From Methylobacter sp. (GTDB lineage Bacteria > Pseudomonadota > Gammaproteobacteria > Methylococcales > Methylomonadaceae), in assembly GCA_023229605.1 (NCBI GenBank), contig JALNYY010000040.1, positions 1 through 28,604 on the forward strand: a stretch of 28,604 bases of DNA, given 5' to 3'. Under the pieces are notes generated by a model. It worked only from the letters and a program-made list of their open reading frames with translations. It ran no database searches and was not told the DNA's origin. Shown one piece after another: positions 6,663 to 14,576 of this stretch. How positions within the stretch are numbered: position 1 is the first letter of the stretch; every line of letters begins with the position of its first letter. A program made the translations under genes and the position numbers.

Positions 6663-9053
6663 ATGCTAAATAATATAAAAAACTCCAGGCAATTAACCAT
6701 AAAAATGCGCTTTGCGGTAATTTTAAGCACCTTGGTCATCGGTTTTTCGCTGTTCGGTTTCGCAACCTTCAAGGCCATGAATACGCTTAATGTTAATGGC
6801 CCTATTTATCAGCGCATTGTTCAGGGCAAGGATATTATTGCCGATATTCTGCCGCCGCCTGAATACATCATCGAATCCTATCTGGTGGCGCTGCAACTGA
6901 CCCAAGCCGCCGACCCCGCTGAAGTCAGAGCCCTGGCGACACGTTTTCAAGCGCTAAAAACGGAATACGAGTCCCGTCATAACTATTGGTTGGCCCAGTC
7001 TTTGGAACAGGAGCTTCATACGCCGCTGCTTCAGACCTCTTACCACGCAGCACAAGATTTTTATAACGAGGCCGGACAGAATTTTCTGCCGGCCGTTCAG
7101 GCAGGAGACCGCGACGGTTCACTGTCCAGTCTCCAGCAAATGCGCGATGCTTATGAAAAGCATCGCGCCGCTATTGATGAAGTGGTGCAACTTACCACTG
7201 CCCGAAATACGAAGGATGAAACGCAGGCTCGAAGCACGATCCACTGGTACGGCATCATCCTGACCGGCATTTTCGCTTTCAGTGTTGCGGCTGCCATAGT
7301 GCTGACCGCACTGGTCAGTCGCGGCATTATCCGCCAATTGGGCGGTGAGCCCGGTGAGGTTTCCGATTTAGCCAGGAACATCGCCACCGGCAAACTGGAT
7401 AACAGCATAGCGCTTAAACAGGGCGATAGCGGCAGCTTGCTGGCAACCATGAAAAACATGCAACAACAACTGCTTGAGCGCATGACGGCCGACCGCAAAG
7501 AACATGATGAAGCCCTGCGCATCAAAACTGCTTTGGACAGCATCAGTTCAAACGTGATGGTGGCCGATAATGAGCACACTATCATCTACATGAATCCGGC
7601 AGTGCATAATATGATGCGGCAGGCTGAAGCCGACATCCGCAAGTCCATTCCGCATTTTGATTCCGGCAAATTAATGGGTTCAAGCATCGACTCTTTCCAC
7701 AACAATCCGGCGCACCAGAAAGGATTGCTGACGCAATTGAGTTCGACTTTCCAAAGCGAAATTACCATTGCCGGGCATACTTTCTATCTGGTTGCCAACC
7801 CCATCAATAATGACAGCGGCGAAAGGCTCGGGGTCGTGGTGGAATGGAAAGATCGGACTTCTGAAGTGGCCATCGAGCAGGAAGTCGGCAAAGTGGTGAG
7901 CGCCGCCGTGTCAGGGGATTTCAACCAGCGTATTAACGAGGGTGATAAGGAAGGCTTCTTTCTGCAACTGGCGCAGGGCGTTAATGAACTCATGGAAACC
8001 AGTTCTGCCGGTCTGGATGAAGTGGTCCGCATACTTGCCGCCCTGTCCCAGGGTGACCTGACTGAAACCATCAGCAACGACTATTCTGGAACCTTTGGTC
8101 AACTTAAAGATGACTCCAATTTCACTGTGGGAAAACTGAAAGATATTGTTAATCAAATCAAGGACGCTTCCGAGATGATTAATACCGCAGCAAAAGAAAT
8201 CGCTTCAGGCAACAATGACCTGTCGCACCGCACCGAACAGCAGGCGGCCAGCCTTGAACAAACCGCCGCCAGCATGGAACAGCTGACCTCCACCGTGCAG
8301 CAAAACAGCGCAAACGCCAGACATGCCAACGAGCTTGCCGTCGGCGCGTCGGACATCGCCGGCAAGGGGGTTGAAGTGGTCAATGAAGTTGTAATAACAA
8401 TGGAAGGCATCAACGAAGCCTCGCGCAAGATAGTGGACATCATCTCGGTAATAGACGGCATTGCCTTCCAGACCAACATACTCGCGCTCAACGCCGCGGT
8501 AGAAGCTGCCAGGGCCGGCGAACAAGGCCGCGGCTTTGCCGTTGTAGCCGCAGAAGTGCGCAATCTGGCGCAACGCGCCGCCGCAGCAGCAGGAGAAATT
8601 AAAAGCCTGATTGGCGATTCGGTAGAAAGAGTTGAGGGCGGCAGTAAACTGGTTGCCCAGGCCGGAAAAACCATGGAAGAAATTGTCAGTTCCATCCGCA
8701 GTGTGACTACCATCATGTCCGAGATCAGCGCCGCCTCTGTCGAACAAACGTCCGGCATCGAACAGGTTAATCAGGCTATTACCCAGATGGATGATGTGAC
8801 CCAGCAAAATGCCGCCTTGGTGGAGCAAGCCGCAGCAGCGGCAGAATCGCTGGAGGATCAAACGCAAAACTTGGCGCTTACAGTCGCGCACTTTAAATTG
8901 GACGGCAACTCGCATAATTCGGCCCATTCTTTTTATACACCTCCCGCACCAAGGGGAATAAAACTAGCCGGAACAAGTACAGGTAAAAATCCATCGGCCC
9001 ACCAAAAACTACAATTACAGCATACGCATAATAACGCTTGGGAAGAGTTTTAA
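6663..9053 (+). CDS. methyl-accepting chemotaxis protein with HAMP and PAS domains
   Basis: A 796-aa transmembrane chemoreceptor. TM1 is at about 17-36, followed by a 160-residue, mainly helical periplasmic domain and TM2 at about 196-219. A HAMP region (220-275) and a PAS-like domain (about 285-400, with SNVMVADNEHTIIYMN) follow. After a long linker comes the kinase-control coiled coil (about 510-780), whose hairpin tip contains FQTNILALNAAVEAARAGEQ. Adaptation-type Glu/Gln-rich segments flank it. The last residues AWEEF fit the xWxxF tether that recruits CheR/CheB. A PAS domain suggests redox or ligand sensing in the cytoplasm. No heme or FAD motif can be confirmed by eye. An AGGAAA site precedes ATG 6663. 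Confidence 0.95.
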   Translation: MLNNIKNSRQLTIKMRFAVILSTLVIGFSLFGFATFKAMNTLNVNGPIYQRIVQGKDIIADILPPPEYIIESYLVALQLTQAADPAEVRALATRFQALKTEYESRHNYWLAQSLEQELHTPLLQTSYHAAQDFYNEAGQNFLPAVQAGDRDGSLSSLQQMRDAYEKHRAAIDEVVQLTTARNTKDETQARSTIHWYGIILTGIFAFSVAAAIVLTALVSRGIIRQLGGEPGEVSDLARNIATGKLDNSIALKQGDSGSLLATMKNMQQQLLERMTADRKEHDEALRIKTALDSISSNVMVADNEHTIIYMNPAVHNMMRQAEADIRKSIPHFDSGKLMGSSIDSFHNNPAHQKGLLTQLSSTFQSEITIAGHTFYLVANPINNDSGERLGVVVEWKDRTSEVAIEQEVGKVVSAAVSGDFNQRINEGDKEGFFLQLAQGVNELMETSSAGLDEVVRILAALSQGDLTETISNDYSGTFGQLKDDSNFTVGKLKDIVNQIKDASEMINTAAKEIASGNNDLSHRTEQQAASLEQTAASMEQLTSTVQQNSANARHANELAVGASDIAGKGVEVVNEVVITMEGINEASRKIVDIISVIDGIAFQTNILALNAAVEAARAGEQGRGFAVVAAEVRNLAQRAAAAAGEIKSLIGDSVERVEGGSKLVAQAGKTMEEIVSSIRSVTTIMSEISAASVEQTSGIEQVNQAITQMDDVTQQNAALVEQAAAAAESLEDQTQNLALTVAHFKLDGNSHNSAHSFYTPPAPRGIKLAGTSTGKNPSAHQKLQLQHTHNNAWEEF

Positions 9054-9064
9054 TTCCATTTATT

Positions 9065-9257
9065 AACTGATGTTACGCACGGATGGTATCTCTCCCGTTT
9101 GCCGCGCGTCAGCAGAGGAACGCAGGAGCAGTTGCCGAGGCGACGCCAAAGAAAGTAACTCGCCTTCGGGTGCGACAACCCGATTCAATCAAGTGTTGCG
9201 CTAGCGACTCCTTAATGTTCAAGCGCTCGAAACTCGACTAACTGCGTAACATCAGTT
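9065..9257. mobile_element. possible MITE-like element with 15-bp terminal inverted repeats
   Basis: AACTGATGTTACGCA (9065-9079) and TGCGTAACATCAGTT (9243-9257) are perfect reverse complements enclosing 163 bases with no coding potential. The size and perfect ends suggest a small non-autonomous element. I could not see a clear target-site duplication, so a large terminator-like or repeat structure remains possible. Dispersed repeat copy B lies inside. Confidence 0.5.
9122..9154. repeat. dispersed repeat copy B (matches 2561-2593)
   Basis: GCAGGAGCAGTTGCCGAGG and the following CGACGCCAAAGAAAG resemble positions 2561-2593 with about five differences. It lies within the inverted-repeat-bounded segment 9065-9257. 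Confidence 0.5.
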
Positions 9258-9308
9258 CTTAACATCTCCTACGAATCCAAATAACCGCTTTGCTAGATGC
9301 ATAATGTT

Positions 9309-11564
9309 TTAAAGCGATACTCTTCGCAGCCGCAGAGCGTTCATAATGACTGAAACCGAACTGAAACTCATCGCTGCCGCCGCAATCATCGGCGATAGCA
9401 GAATGCCGAAAAGCGGATACAGCACACCGGCTGCGACGGGAACGCCGAGTGCGTTGTAAATGAACGCAAAAAACAGGTTCTGGCGGATATTATTCATGGT
9501 GGCTTGACTCAACCGCCGCGACCGGGCGATTCCGCGCAAATCGCCTTTGACCAGCGTGACGCCCGCACTTTCCATCGCAACATCGGTGCCCGTACCCATC
9601 GCAATGCCGACATGCGCCTGCGCCAATGCCGGCGCATCGTTGATTCCGTCGCCCGCCATAGCCACGATATGGCCTTCGGCCTGCAATTGTTTAACGATTT
9701 CGGTTTTCTGTTCGGGCAATACTTCCGCTACAACCCGGTCTATGCCGAGTCTTTTTGCCACGGCATTGGCGGTAGTTTTATTATCGCCGGTCAGCATGAC
9801 GACTTTTATCCCCGCCTCGTGCAGGGCTTTTAGCGCTTCCGGCGTTGACGATTTGATCGGATCGGCGACACTGATAAAGCCGCCGAGTTTTCCGTCTACG
9901 CCAACAAACATGACGGTCTGTCCTTCCAGACGCAGCGCGTCCGCCTGTTTCATTAAAGGCGCAATCTCGATATTCTGCGCCTCCATTAATTGGGCATTGC
10001 CCAGCCCAACTTCGCGGCCTGAAATCCTGCCTCGAACGCCTTTGCCGGTTACCGATTCAAATTGCTCTCCGGCAGCCGGCTTGATGCCTTGTTGTTCAGC
10101 ACCTTTAACAATGGCGGCGGCAAGCGGGTGTTCGCTGGCCTGTTCCAGGCTTGCGCCGAGATACAATACCTCTTCTTCTGAAAAACCATTGCCGGCTATG
10201 ACTGCCATCAGGCACGGCTTACCTTCGGTCAGCGTGCCGGTTTTATCGACCACCAGGGTATCTATTTTTTCCATGATTTCCAGCGCTTCGGCATTTTTAA
10301 TCAGCACCCCAAGCTGGGCGCCCCTGCCGGTGCCGACCATAATCGACATCGGCGTGGCAAGGCCGAGCGCGCAAGGGCAAGCGATAATAAGCACGGCCAC
10401 CGCATTAACAACCGCATGAGCCAAACGCGGCTCCGGCCCCCACTGCCACCAGACTATCAATGTCATTACCGCAATAATGACAACGATCGGCACAAACCAA
10501 GCGGCAACCGCATCCGCCAGTTTCTGGATCGGCGCGCGGCTGCGCTGGGCTTCGCTGACCATCTTCACAATCCTGGCCAGCAGCGTTTCGCCGCCGACCT
10601 TTTCGGCGAGCATCAGCAGACTGCCGGTGCTGTTGACGGTAGCGCCTATCAGCCTATCCCCTGCGTTTTTTTCGACAGGAATAGGCTCGCCGGTCACCAT
10701 AGCTTCATCGACGCTGCTGTAGCCTTGCTGCACGACGCCGTCAACGGGGATTTTTTCGCCGGGCCGGACGCGCAACACATCGCCCGGCTGCACCTGTGCC
10801 AGTGGGATGTCCTCTTCCCTGCCGTCTCCTGTCACCCGGCGCGCTGTTTTCGGCGCAAGCTCCAGCAACATCTTGATAGCCTGATTGGTGCGGCTACGCG
10901 CCCGCAGCTCCAACACTTGCCCCAACAGCACCAGCGCAGTAATGACGGCGGCGGCCTCGAAATAAACCGCCACCCTGCCCTCTGCGTTGCGCATAATCGC
11001 CGGAAAAATGTCCGGCGCAACCGTTGCCGTCACGCTGTAAATCCAGGCAACGCCGATACCCAATGCGATCAGCGTAAACATGTTTAAATTGCGATTGATA
11101 ATAGACTGCCAGCCGCGTTGGAAAAACGGCCAACCGCCCCACAAAACGACCGGCGTGGCTAAAGCAAATTCAATCCATTGCAGCCAGTGGATGAAGATGC
11201 CGCCGGACATCAAACCCGGCGTCAGATCGTGGACCATCGCCAAAATAAACACCGGTATCGATAACGCGGTACTGATCCAAAACCTGCGGCTCATATCGGT
11301 GAGTTCTTGGTTTTCCTGATCCTCTCCTGGAACGTCCCGGGCTTCCAGAGCCATGCCGCACTTGGGGCAGGAACCCGGTTCGCTGCGGATAATTTCAGGA
11401 TGCATAGGGCACACATATTCGGCATGGTTGTCAAAAACTTTGCTTTCCGCTGGTTCCATTGGCTCAAGTGTCATCCCGCATTTTGGGCAGTTGCCGGGAT
11501 TTTCCAGGCGAACTTCAGGATGCATGGGACAGATATACGTTTTTTCGTGGGCGTGCTTTGTCAT
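9309..11564 (-). CDS. copA: copper-translocating P1B-type ATPase
   Basis: A 751-aa P-type ATPase that pumps Cu(I) out of the cytoplasm. It has the full set of motifs: TGEP 291-294, CPC 396-398 in the membrane, the phosphorylated D440 of DKTGT, HP 479-480 and GDGINDAP from 638. Y703-N704 and MSFSS (732-736) in the last helices mark the Cu(I) subgroup P1B-1. Instead of HMA domains the N-terminus carries two heavy-metal-binding modules (C12-PMHP with C26-X2-C29, and C52-PMHP with C66-X2-C69). A strong GGGGGGAG ribosome site precedes ATG. Upstream on the same strand is the scar of a metal efflux operon, suggesting one former metal-resistance island. Confidence 0.94.
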   Translation of the reverse strand: MTKHAHEKTYICPMHPEVRLENPGNCPKCGMTLEPMEPAESKVFDNHAEYVCPMHPEIIRSEPGSCPKCGMALEARDVPGEDQENQELTDMSRRFWISTALSIPVFILAMVHDLTPGLMSGGIFIHWLQWIEFALATPVVLWGGWPFFQRGWQSIINRNLNMFTLIALGIGVAWIYSVTATVAPDIFPAIMRNAEGRVAVYFEAAAVITALVLLGQVLELRARSRTNQAIKMLLELAPKTARRVTGDGREEDIPLAQVQPGDVLRVRPGEKIPVDGVVQQGYSSVDEAMVTGEPIPVEKNAGDRLIGATVNSTGSLLMLAEKVGGETLLARIVKMVSEAQRSRAPIQKLADAVAAWFVPIVVIIAVMTLIVWWQWGPEPRLAHAVVNAVAVLIIACPCALGLATPMSIMVGTGRGAQLGVLIKNAEALEIMEKIDTLVVDKTGTLTEGKPCLMAVIAGNGFSEEEVLYLGASLEQASEHPLAAAIVKGAEQQGIKPAAGEQFESVTGKGVRGRISGREVGLGNAQLMEAQNIEIAPLMKQADALRLEGQTVMFVGVDGKLGGFISVADPIKSSTPEALKALHEAGIKVVMLTGDNKTTANAVAKRLGIDRVVAEVLPEQKTEIVKQLQAEGHIVAMAGDGINDAPALAQAHVGIAMGTGTDVAMESAGVTLVKGDLRGIARSRRLSQATMNNIRQNLFFAFIYNALGVPVAAGVLYPLFGILLSPMIAAAAMSFSSVSVIMNALRLRRVSL

Positions 11565-11692
11565 GGTCTCCCCCCTGTAGTTTTCATATCATTCAGAAAC
11601 GGTGTTCTTGTTTCGGCAATTCCTAACCAAGTGATTTCCTGCCTGCTCTATAAAGTGAACAACACCCTATAACAGCAATTTCTAATTGCAGT

Positions 11693-12003
11693 CTACAGGC
11701 GGCTTGCGCGTTCCTGAAACTGCAAGACCAGACTGTAGATGACCGGAAGCACCAACAGGCTCAAGACCAATTCCAGCTGCGCCAGCAAAACATCCTGCTG
11801 CAATCCTTCACCGACTTCATATTTAGTCCTGGCAATTTCCACAAACTGCTGTAACAAACCGTAATTGCTATCGACAATCTGCAGCGCGCGATCCGGATAA
11901 AAAATCAGCCACCAGGTCGTTTTGACCTCGCTCAGCAAACGCAGGCGCACCTCATCCGCACTGAATGTTGCCGCCTCCGCTTCAAAAGCCGCAGCCTGTT
12001 AGC
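11693..12003 (-). pseudogene. efflux operon scar: TolC-type fragment fused to an RND C-terminal tail
   Basis: The frame is open from a stop near 12003 to 11693, with only a GTG at 11950 as start. The first part (AAFEAEAATFSADEVRLRLLSEVK..., then ALQIVDSNYGLL and ARTKYEVGEGLQQDVLLAQLEL) is the helical repeat region of a CusC/CzcC-type outer-membrane factor. The last 20 or so residues (LLVLPVIYSLVLQF) instead match the end of a CusA/CzcA RND pump. In a C-B-A operon on this strand, one internal deletion from mid-C to late-A would give exactly this junction. Signal peptide, N-terminus, adaptor and pump body are missing, so it cannot be functional. Confidence 0.68.
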
Positions 12004-12137
12004 GCGATGCCCGCCCCCAGTTGCGTCATATCGACCTGTGACGGATGTTAAAGCTGTCAATCCGTAAAACGGACAGGTTATATTGAGTCTGCGTAGAATA
12101 TGGACAAAAACGCATCACACATTACACAACTTATCAT

Positions 12138-12171
12138 AAAAACCGGCGTCCCAGACATGTTCTGGGACGCC
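12138..12171 (-). terminator. intrinsic terminator, minus strand
   Basis: GGCGTCCCAGA (12145-12155) and TCTGGGACGCC (12161-12171) form a perfect 11-bp stem with a 5-base loop. Read on the minus strand, the stem is followed by GG and five T's. It would end transcripts coming from the small minus-strand frame at 12291-12482. Confidence 0.6.
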
Positions 12172-12186
12172 TCTTGTCGTATAACA

Positions 12187-12223
12187 GGAGTGCAGGCTTT
12201 GCTGCAGACAAAGCCTGCACTCC
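12187..12223. repeat. 15-bp perfect hairpin
   Basis: GGAGTGCAGGCTTTG (12187-12201) and CAAAGCCTGCACTCC (12209-12223) are exact complements with a 7-base loop, 16 bases from the terminator hairpin. There is no T-run on either side, so it is more likely a REP-like palindrome than a terminator. Confidence 0.7.
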
Positions 12224-12290
12224 ATCCTGATGCGCGTGACGGACAGTCGGTCCACTCTACGGGTCTCAGAGGCTGATATAATGGGGAGGC

Positions 12291-12507
12291 TTATTTCAGG
12301 GGAAAAGCCGAGGGAGCGGGAAACCGACTTTTCCCAATACCCATAGCTGTATGCGCTATAGGCTTGGGGGAATGCAAAAACGGCGGCGATTCCGCCATCG
12401 CCGCAGATAACGGACTCGCTATACCCAAATAATAGGCAAACGCAGACGAAACCGGCGTAATGACCATCGTGAGCATTAACAATAATAAAACCGCCGTCTA
12501 AACATTA
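12291..12507 (-). pseudogene. possible small secreted protein, frameshifted in its signal peptide
   Basis: The open frame 12482-12291 (63 aa from TTG) begins with a hydrophobic run ending VSSAFA, the end of a signal peptide without its charged start. Just upstream, in another frame, ATG TTT AGA CGG CGG encodes MFRRR. Adding one T to the TTTT run between them would give a classic leader, MFRRRFLLLLMLTMV, continuous with VSSAFA. This suggests a one-base deletion or a sequencing error. The mature part is short and I do not recognise it. It lies upstream of the efflux operon scar, where small periplasmic metal-operon proteins occur. This is weakly supported. Confidence 0.35.
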
Positions 12508-12578
12508 GCTGACTGTGCCGTGTTTTTTATAGTTTACCGTAATTATCATAAACCGCTCCAAGCCCCGGCGCTTGTCCC

Positions 12579-12711
12579 TTAATCCTAAAAAATCAGTTGG
12601 AACGAGTGAAATCCGTTCGTGCTGAGCTTGTCGAAGCATGAGCGGATTTCACACTCCACCCATTTGGTGAGCGGAGCTTGGAATGCTCAACTGATTTTTC
12701 TAGGTTAATCC
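12579..12711. repeat. nested palindromic repeat element
   Basis: The outer arms contain AAAAATCAGTTG (12588-12599) and CAACTGATTTTT (12688-12699). Inner arms GTGAAATCCG (12606-12615) and CGGATTTCAC (12643-12652) enclose GTGCTGAGCTTGTCGAAGCA, a motif known from widespread palindromic repeats. It abuts the 3' end of the acetyltransferase gene and may act as its terminator. Confidence 0.65.
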
Positions 12712-12721
12712 TCATTGCGGC

Positions 12722-13219
12722 CTATTCTCCCAGCGAAAGACGGAGGGGAATCATCGCCGAAAAACCGAAGCCGTGCCTTTGATAAAAACGCTGCGCCGAC
12801 TCATTCTCGCGATCGGTCAGCAAGGTGATGCGCTTGCACCCGTTCAAACGGGCTAATTCAATGGCTTGCTCCAAGAGCCGTGAACCCACGCCGGAACCGC
12901 GGGCGTTGGGCGCAACCACCATATCTTCCAGCAGCGCAACGCGGTCGCCGAGCGCGGTAGATACCGTGTAGAGCAGGTTGACCATGCCCACAACCCGGCT
13001 GTCTTGTCGGGCGACGACGATAAGCCCGACTTCCGGGTTGCTGATGATGCGGGCCAAGCCGCGGCGTTGTGCTTCGCGATCCGACCTAAAGTCCGCTTCT
13101 TGCGAAAACAGAATATCCAGCAAATCGCAAAGTACGGGGATGTCTGTAGCGTCTGCGGGGGTAATTTGCATGGCTGGGTCTATTGTTTCTTGATGCATAG
13201 CGGTTAACGACATAGTCAC
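12722..13219 (-). CDS. GNAT-family N-acetyltransferase
   Basis: A 165-aa acetyltransferase that transfers acetyl from acetyl-CoA to an unknown amine. The GNAT core spans about 17-160. The CoA pyrophosphate loop is VAPNARGSGVGSRLL (about 102-116, R/QxxGxG/A type), followed by the C-terminal motif B with FYQRHGF. I kept the first ATG, but Met8 and Met17 (MQITPADATD) are also possible. The fold starts near Met17 and no strong ribosome site decides the start. The gene stands alone on the minus strand with repeats on both sides, so its context gives no clue to substrate. Confidence 0.88.
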   Translation of the reverse strand: MTMSLTAMHQETIDPAMQITPADATDIPVLCDLLDILFSQEADFRSDREAQRRGLARIISNPEVGLIVVARQDSRVVGMVNLLYTVSTALGDRVALLEDMVVAPNARGSGVGSRLLEQAIELARLNGCKRITLLTDRENESAQRFYQRHGFGFSAMIPLRLSLGE

Positions 13220-13542
13220 TGTTTTGATTTTTTGTTCAACACTTTACTATAAACGACGAGTATCGCGGCAATAATCTAAAGGGGAAAGGGTCTTCCTTGA
13301 ATAAGGCTTATTTTTTGCCTCGTTCCCACGCGCGGTATCACTGCCTCTAAGCTCAAATATCGCGGGCACGGCCCGCTCCTTGATGTCATTGTCCTTAATT
13401 TAATCGCAGTGACGCGCTGTATGCAAACGAGGTAATCACTTCGTCCGCCGTGTAGAATACAAAGTTTTTAATCCTGGATTAATAGAATTATCGCGGCCTC
13501 TACAGTAACTATTTTTCAACCTGCTTTAGCAATCCCGTAACC
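13220..13542. other. 323-base gap between divergent genes
   Basis: This gap separates the divergently read acetyltransferase and sugar-kinase genes and must hold both promoters. I see one REP-like unit at 13360-13380 and no convincing open frame or RNA gene. No clear -35/-10 pair stands out. Confidence 0.5.
13360..13380. repeat. REP-like unit, third copy
   Basis: These 21 bases (core GCGGGCACGGCCCGCTCC) are identical to 5308-5328 and related to the inverse of 5263-5285. The three copies show a dispersed repeat family in this genome. Confidence 0.75.
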
Positions 13543-14433
13543 ATGACTACTAATGTTGATGTACTGTGCGTAGGGCACGCCTCTTACGATCTGATTTTTT
13601 CTGTAAGCCGGCATCCGGGCGCCGACGAAAAAATAGTTGCCGACAGCCTGCTCAGCTGCGGAGGCGGCCCGGCCGCCAATGCCGCCGTCTGCGTTAACCG
13701 GCTCGGTTTAACATCGGCATTTGCCGGTTATTTGGGGCGTGATCTTTACGGCGATAAGCATTTTCAGGAGCTCAATGATGAAGGCGTCGGCACGCAGTTA
13801 ATCATTCGCGGTGCGTCCCCTACCCCGCTTTCGACCGTCCTGGTCAAGCCCGACGGCGAGCGCTGCTTAATCAATTGCAAGGGCGACACCCGGCCATTAC
13901 CAGCCGATGCGCTAAACCTCGCGCATATCCCGGCCAAGGTTGTGTTGTTCGACGGGCACGAACCCTTTATTTCATTGCCTCTTGCCGAACAGGCTCGGCA
14001 AACCAACATACCGACAATACTGGATGCCGGTTCGGTGCATGACGGCGCCTTGGCGTTAATGAATCGCGTCGATTATCTGGTTTGTTCGGAAAAATTCGCC
14101 GGCCAGTACGCAGGCGACGAACGCAAAGCCTTAAGCCGGCTTGCCGAGCTTGCTCCAACCGTGGTTATCACGCTGGGCGAGCGGGGACTGATTTGGCAAC
14201 GCGGCAATGAGCGGGGCGCACTGCCTGCCTATCCAGTTGCCGCCGTTGACACCACCGGTGCGGGCGATGCCTTTCACGGCGCTTTTGCTGCCGCGCTGGC
14301 TGGCGGACTGGAATGGCAAACCCTGCTTCGATACGCGAGCGCCGCAGGCGCTTTGTGCTGTACGCAAATGGGTGCTCGTTTAGGGCTGCCGGGCCGGAAA
14401 GAGCACGCCCGGTTATTTAACCAAGTCCTATAA
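13543..14433 (+). CDS. PfkB/ribokinase-family carbohydrate kinase
   Basis: A 296-aa sugar or nucleoside kinase of the ribokinase fold. The N-terminal signature GGGPAANAA (40-48) forms part of the substrate site. The C-terminal signature DTTGAGDAFHGAF (236-248) holds the anion hole and the catalytic base D242. Length and motif spacing are normal for the family. The substrate cannot be read from the sequence, and neighbours do not help because the acetyltransferase is divergent and a transposase relic follows. The gene appears intact. Confidence 0.9.
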   Translation: MTTNVDVLCVGHASYDLIFSVSRHPGADEKIVADSLLSCGGGPAANAAVCVNRLGLTSAFAGYLGRDLYGDKHFQELNDEGVGTQLIIRGASPTPLSTVLVKPDGERCLINCKGDTRPLPADALNLAHIPAKVVLFDGHEPFISLPLAEQARQTNIPTILDAGSVHDGALALMNRVDYLVCSEKFAGQYAGDERKALSRLAELAPTVVITLGERGLIWQRGNERGALPAYPVAAVDTTGAGDAFHGAFAAALAGGLEWQTLLRYASAAGALCCTQMGARLGLPGRKEHARLFNQVL

Positions 14434-14576
14434 GTAAACGCGCTTATAGCTTCGACAGCGGCAGAAACTATATTATCAGCCTACGCTCTGTCATACACGA
14501 GTGCAGCCATTCCGGCAATGACGCGGAGCGCGGGAAAAACCTTTTCCACTCTTGTCCCGGCACCTGGAGAGCACCC

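Noticed and set aside
8153..8927. Two long minus-strand frames (201 and 240 aa) opposite the chemoreceptor
   Set aside because: The plus-strand chemoreceptor signalling domain is unmistakable, and both antisense frames are Ser/Ala or Gly/Phe-biased shadows of its coiled-coil codons.
9547..10419. 290-aa plus-strand frame opposite copA
   Set aside because: It is antisense to the ATPase catalytic region and has a Ser/Pro/Ala-biased composition typical of an antisense shadow.
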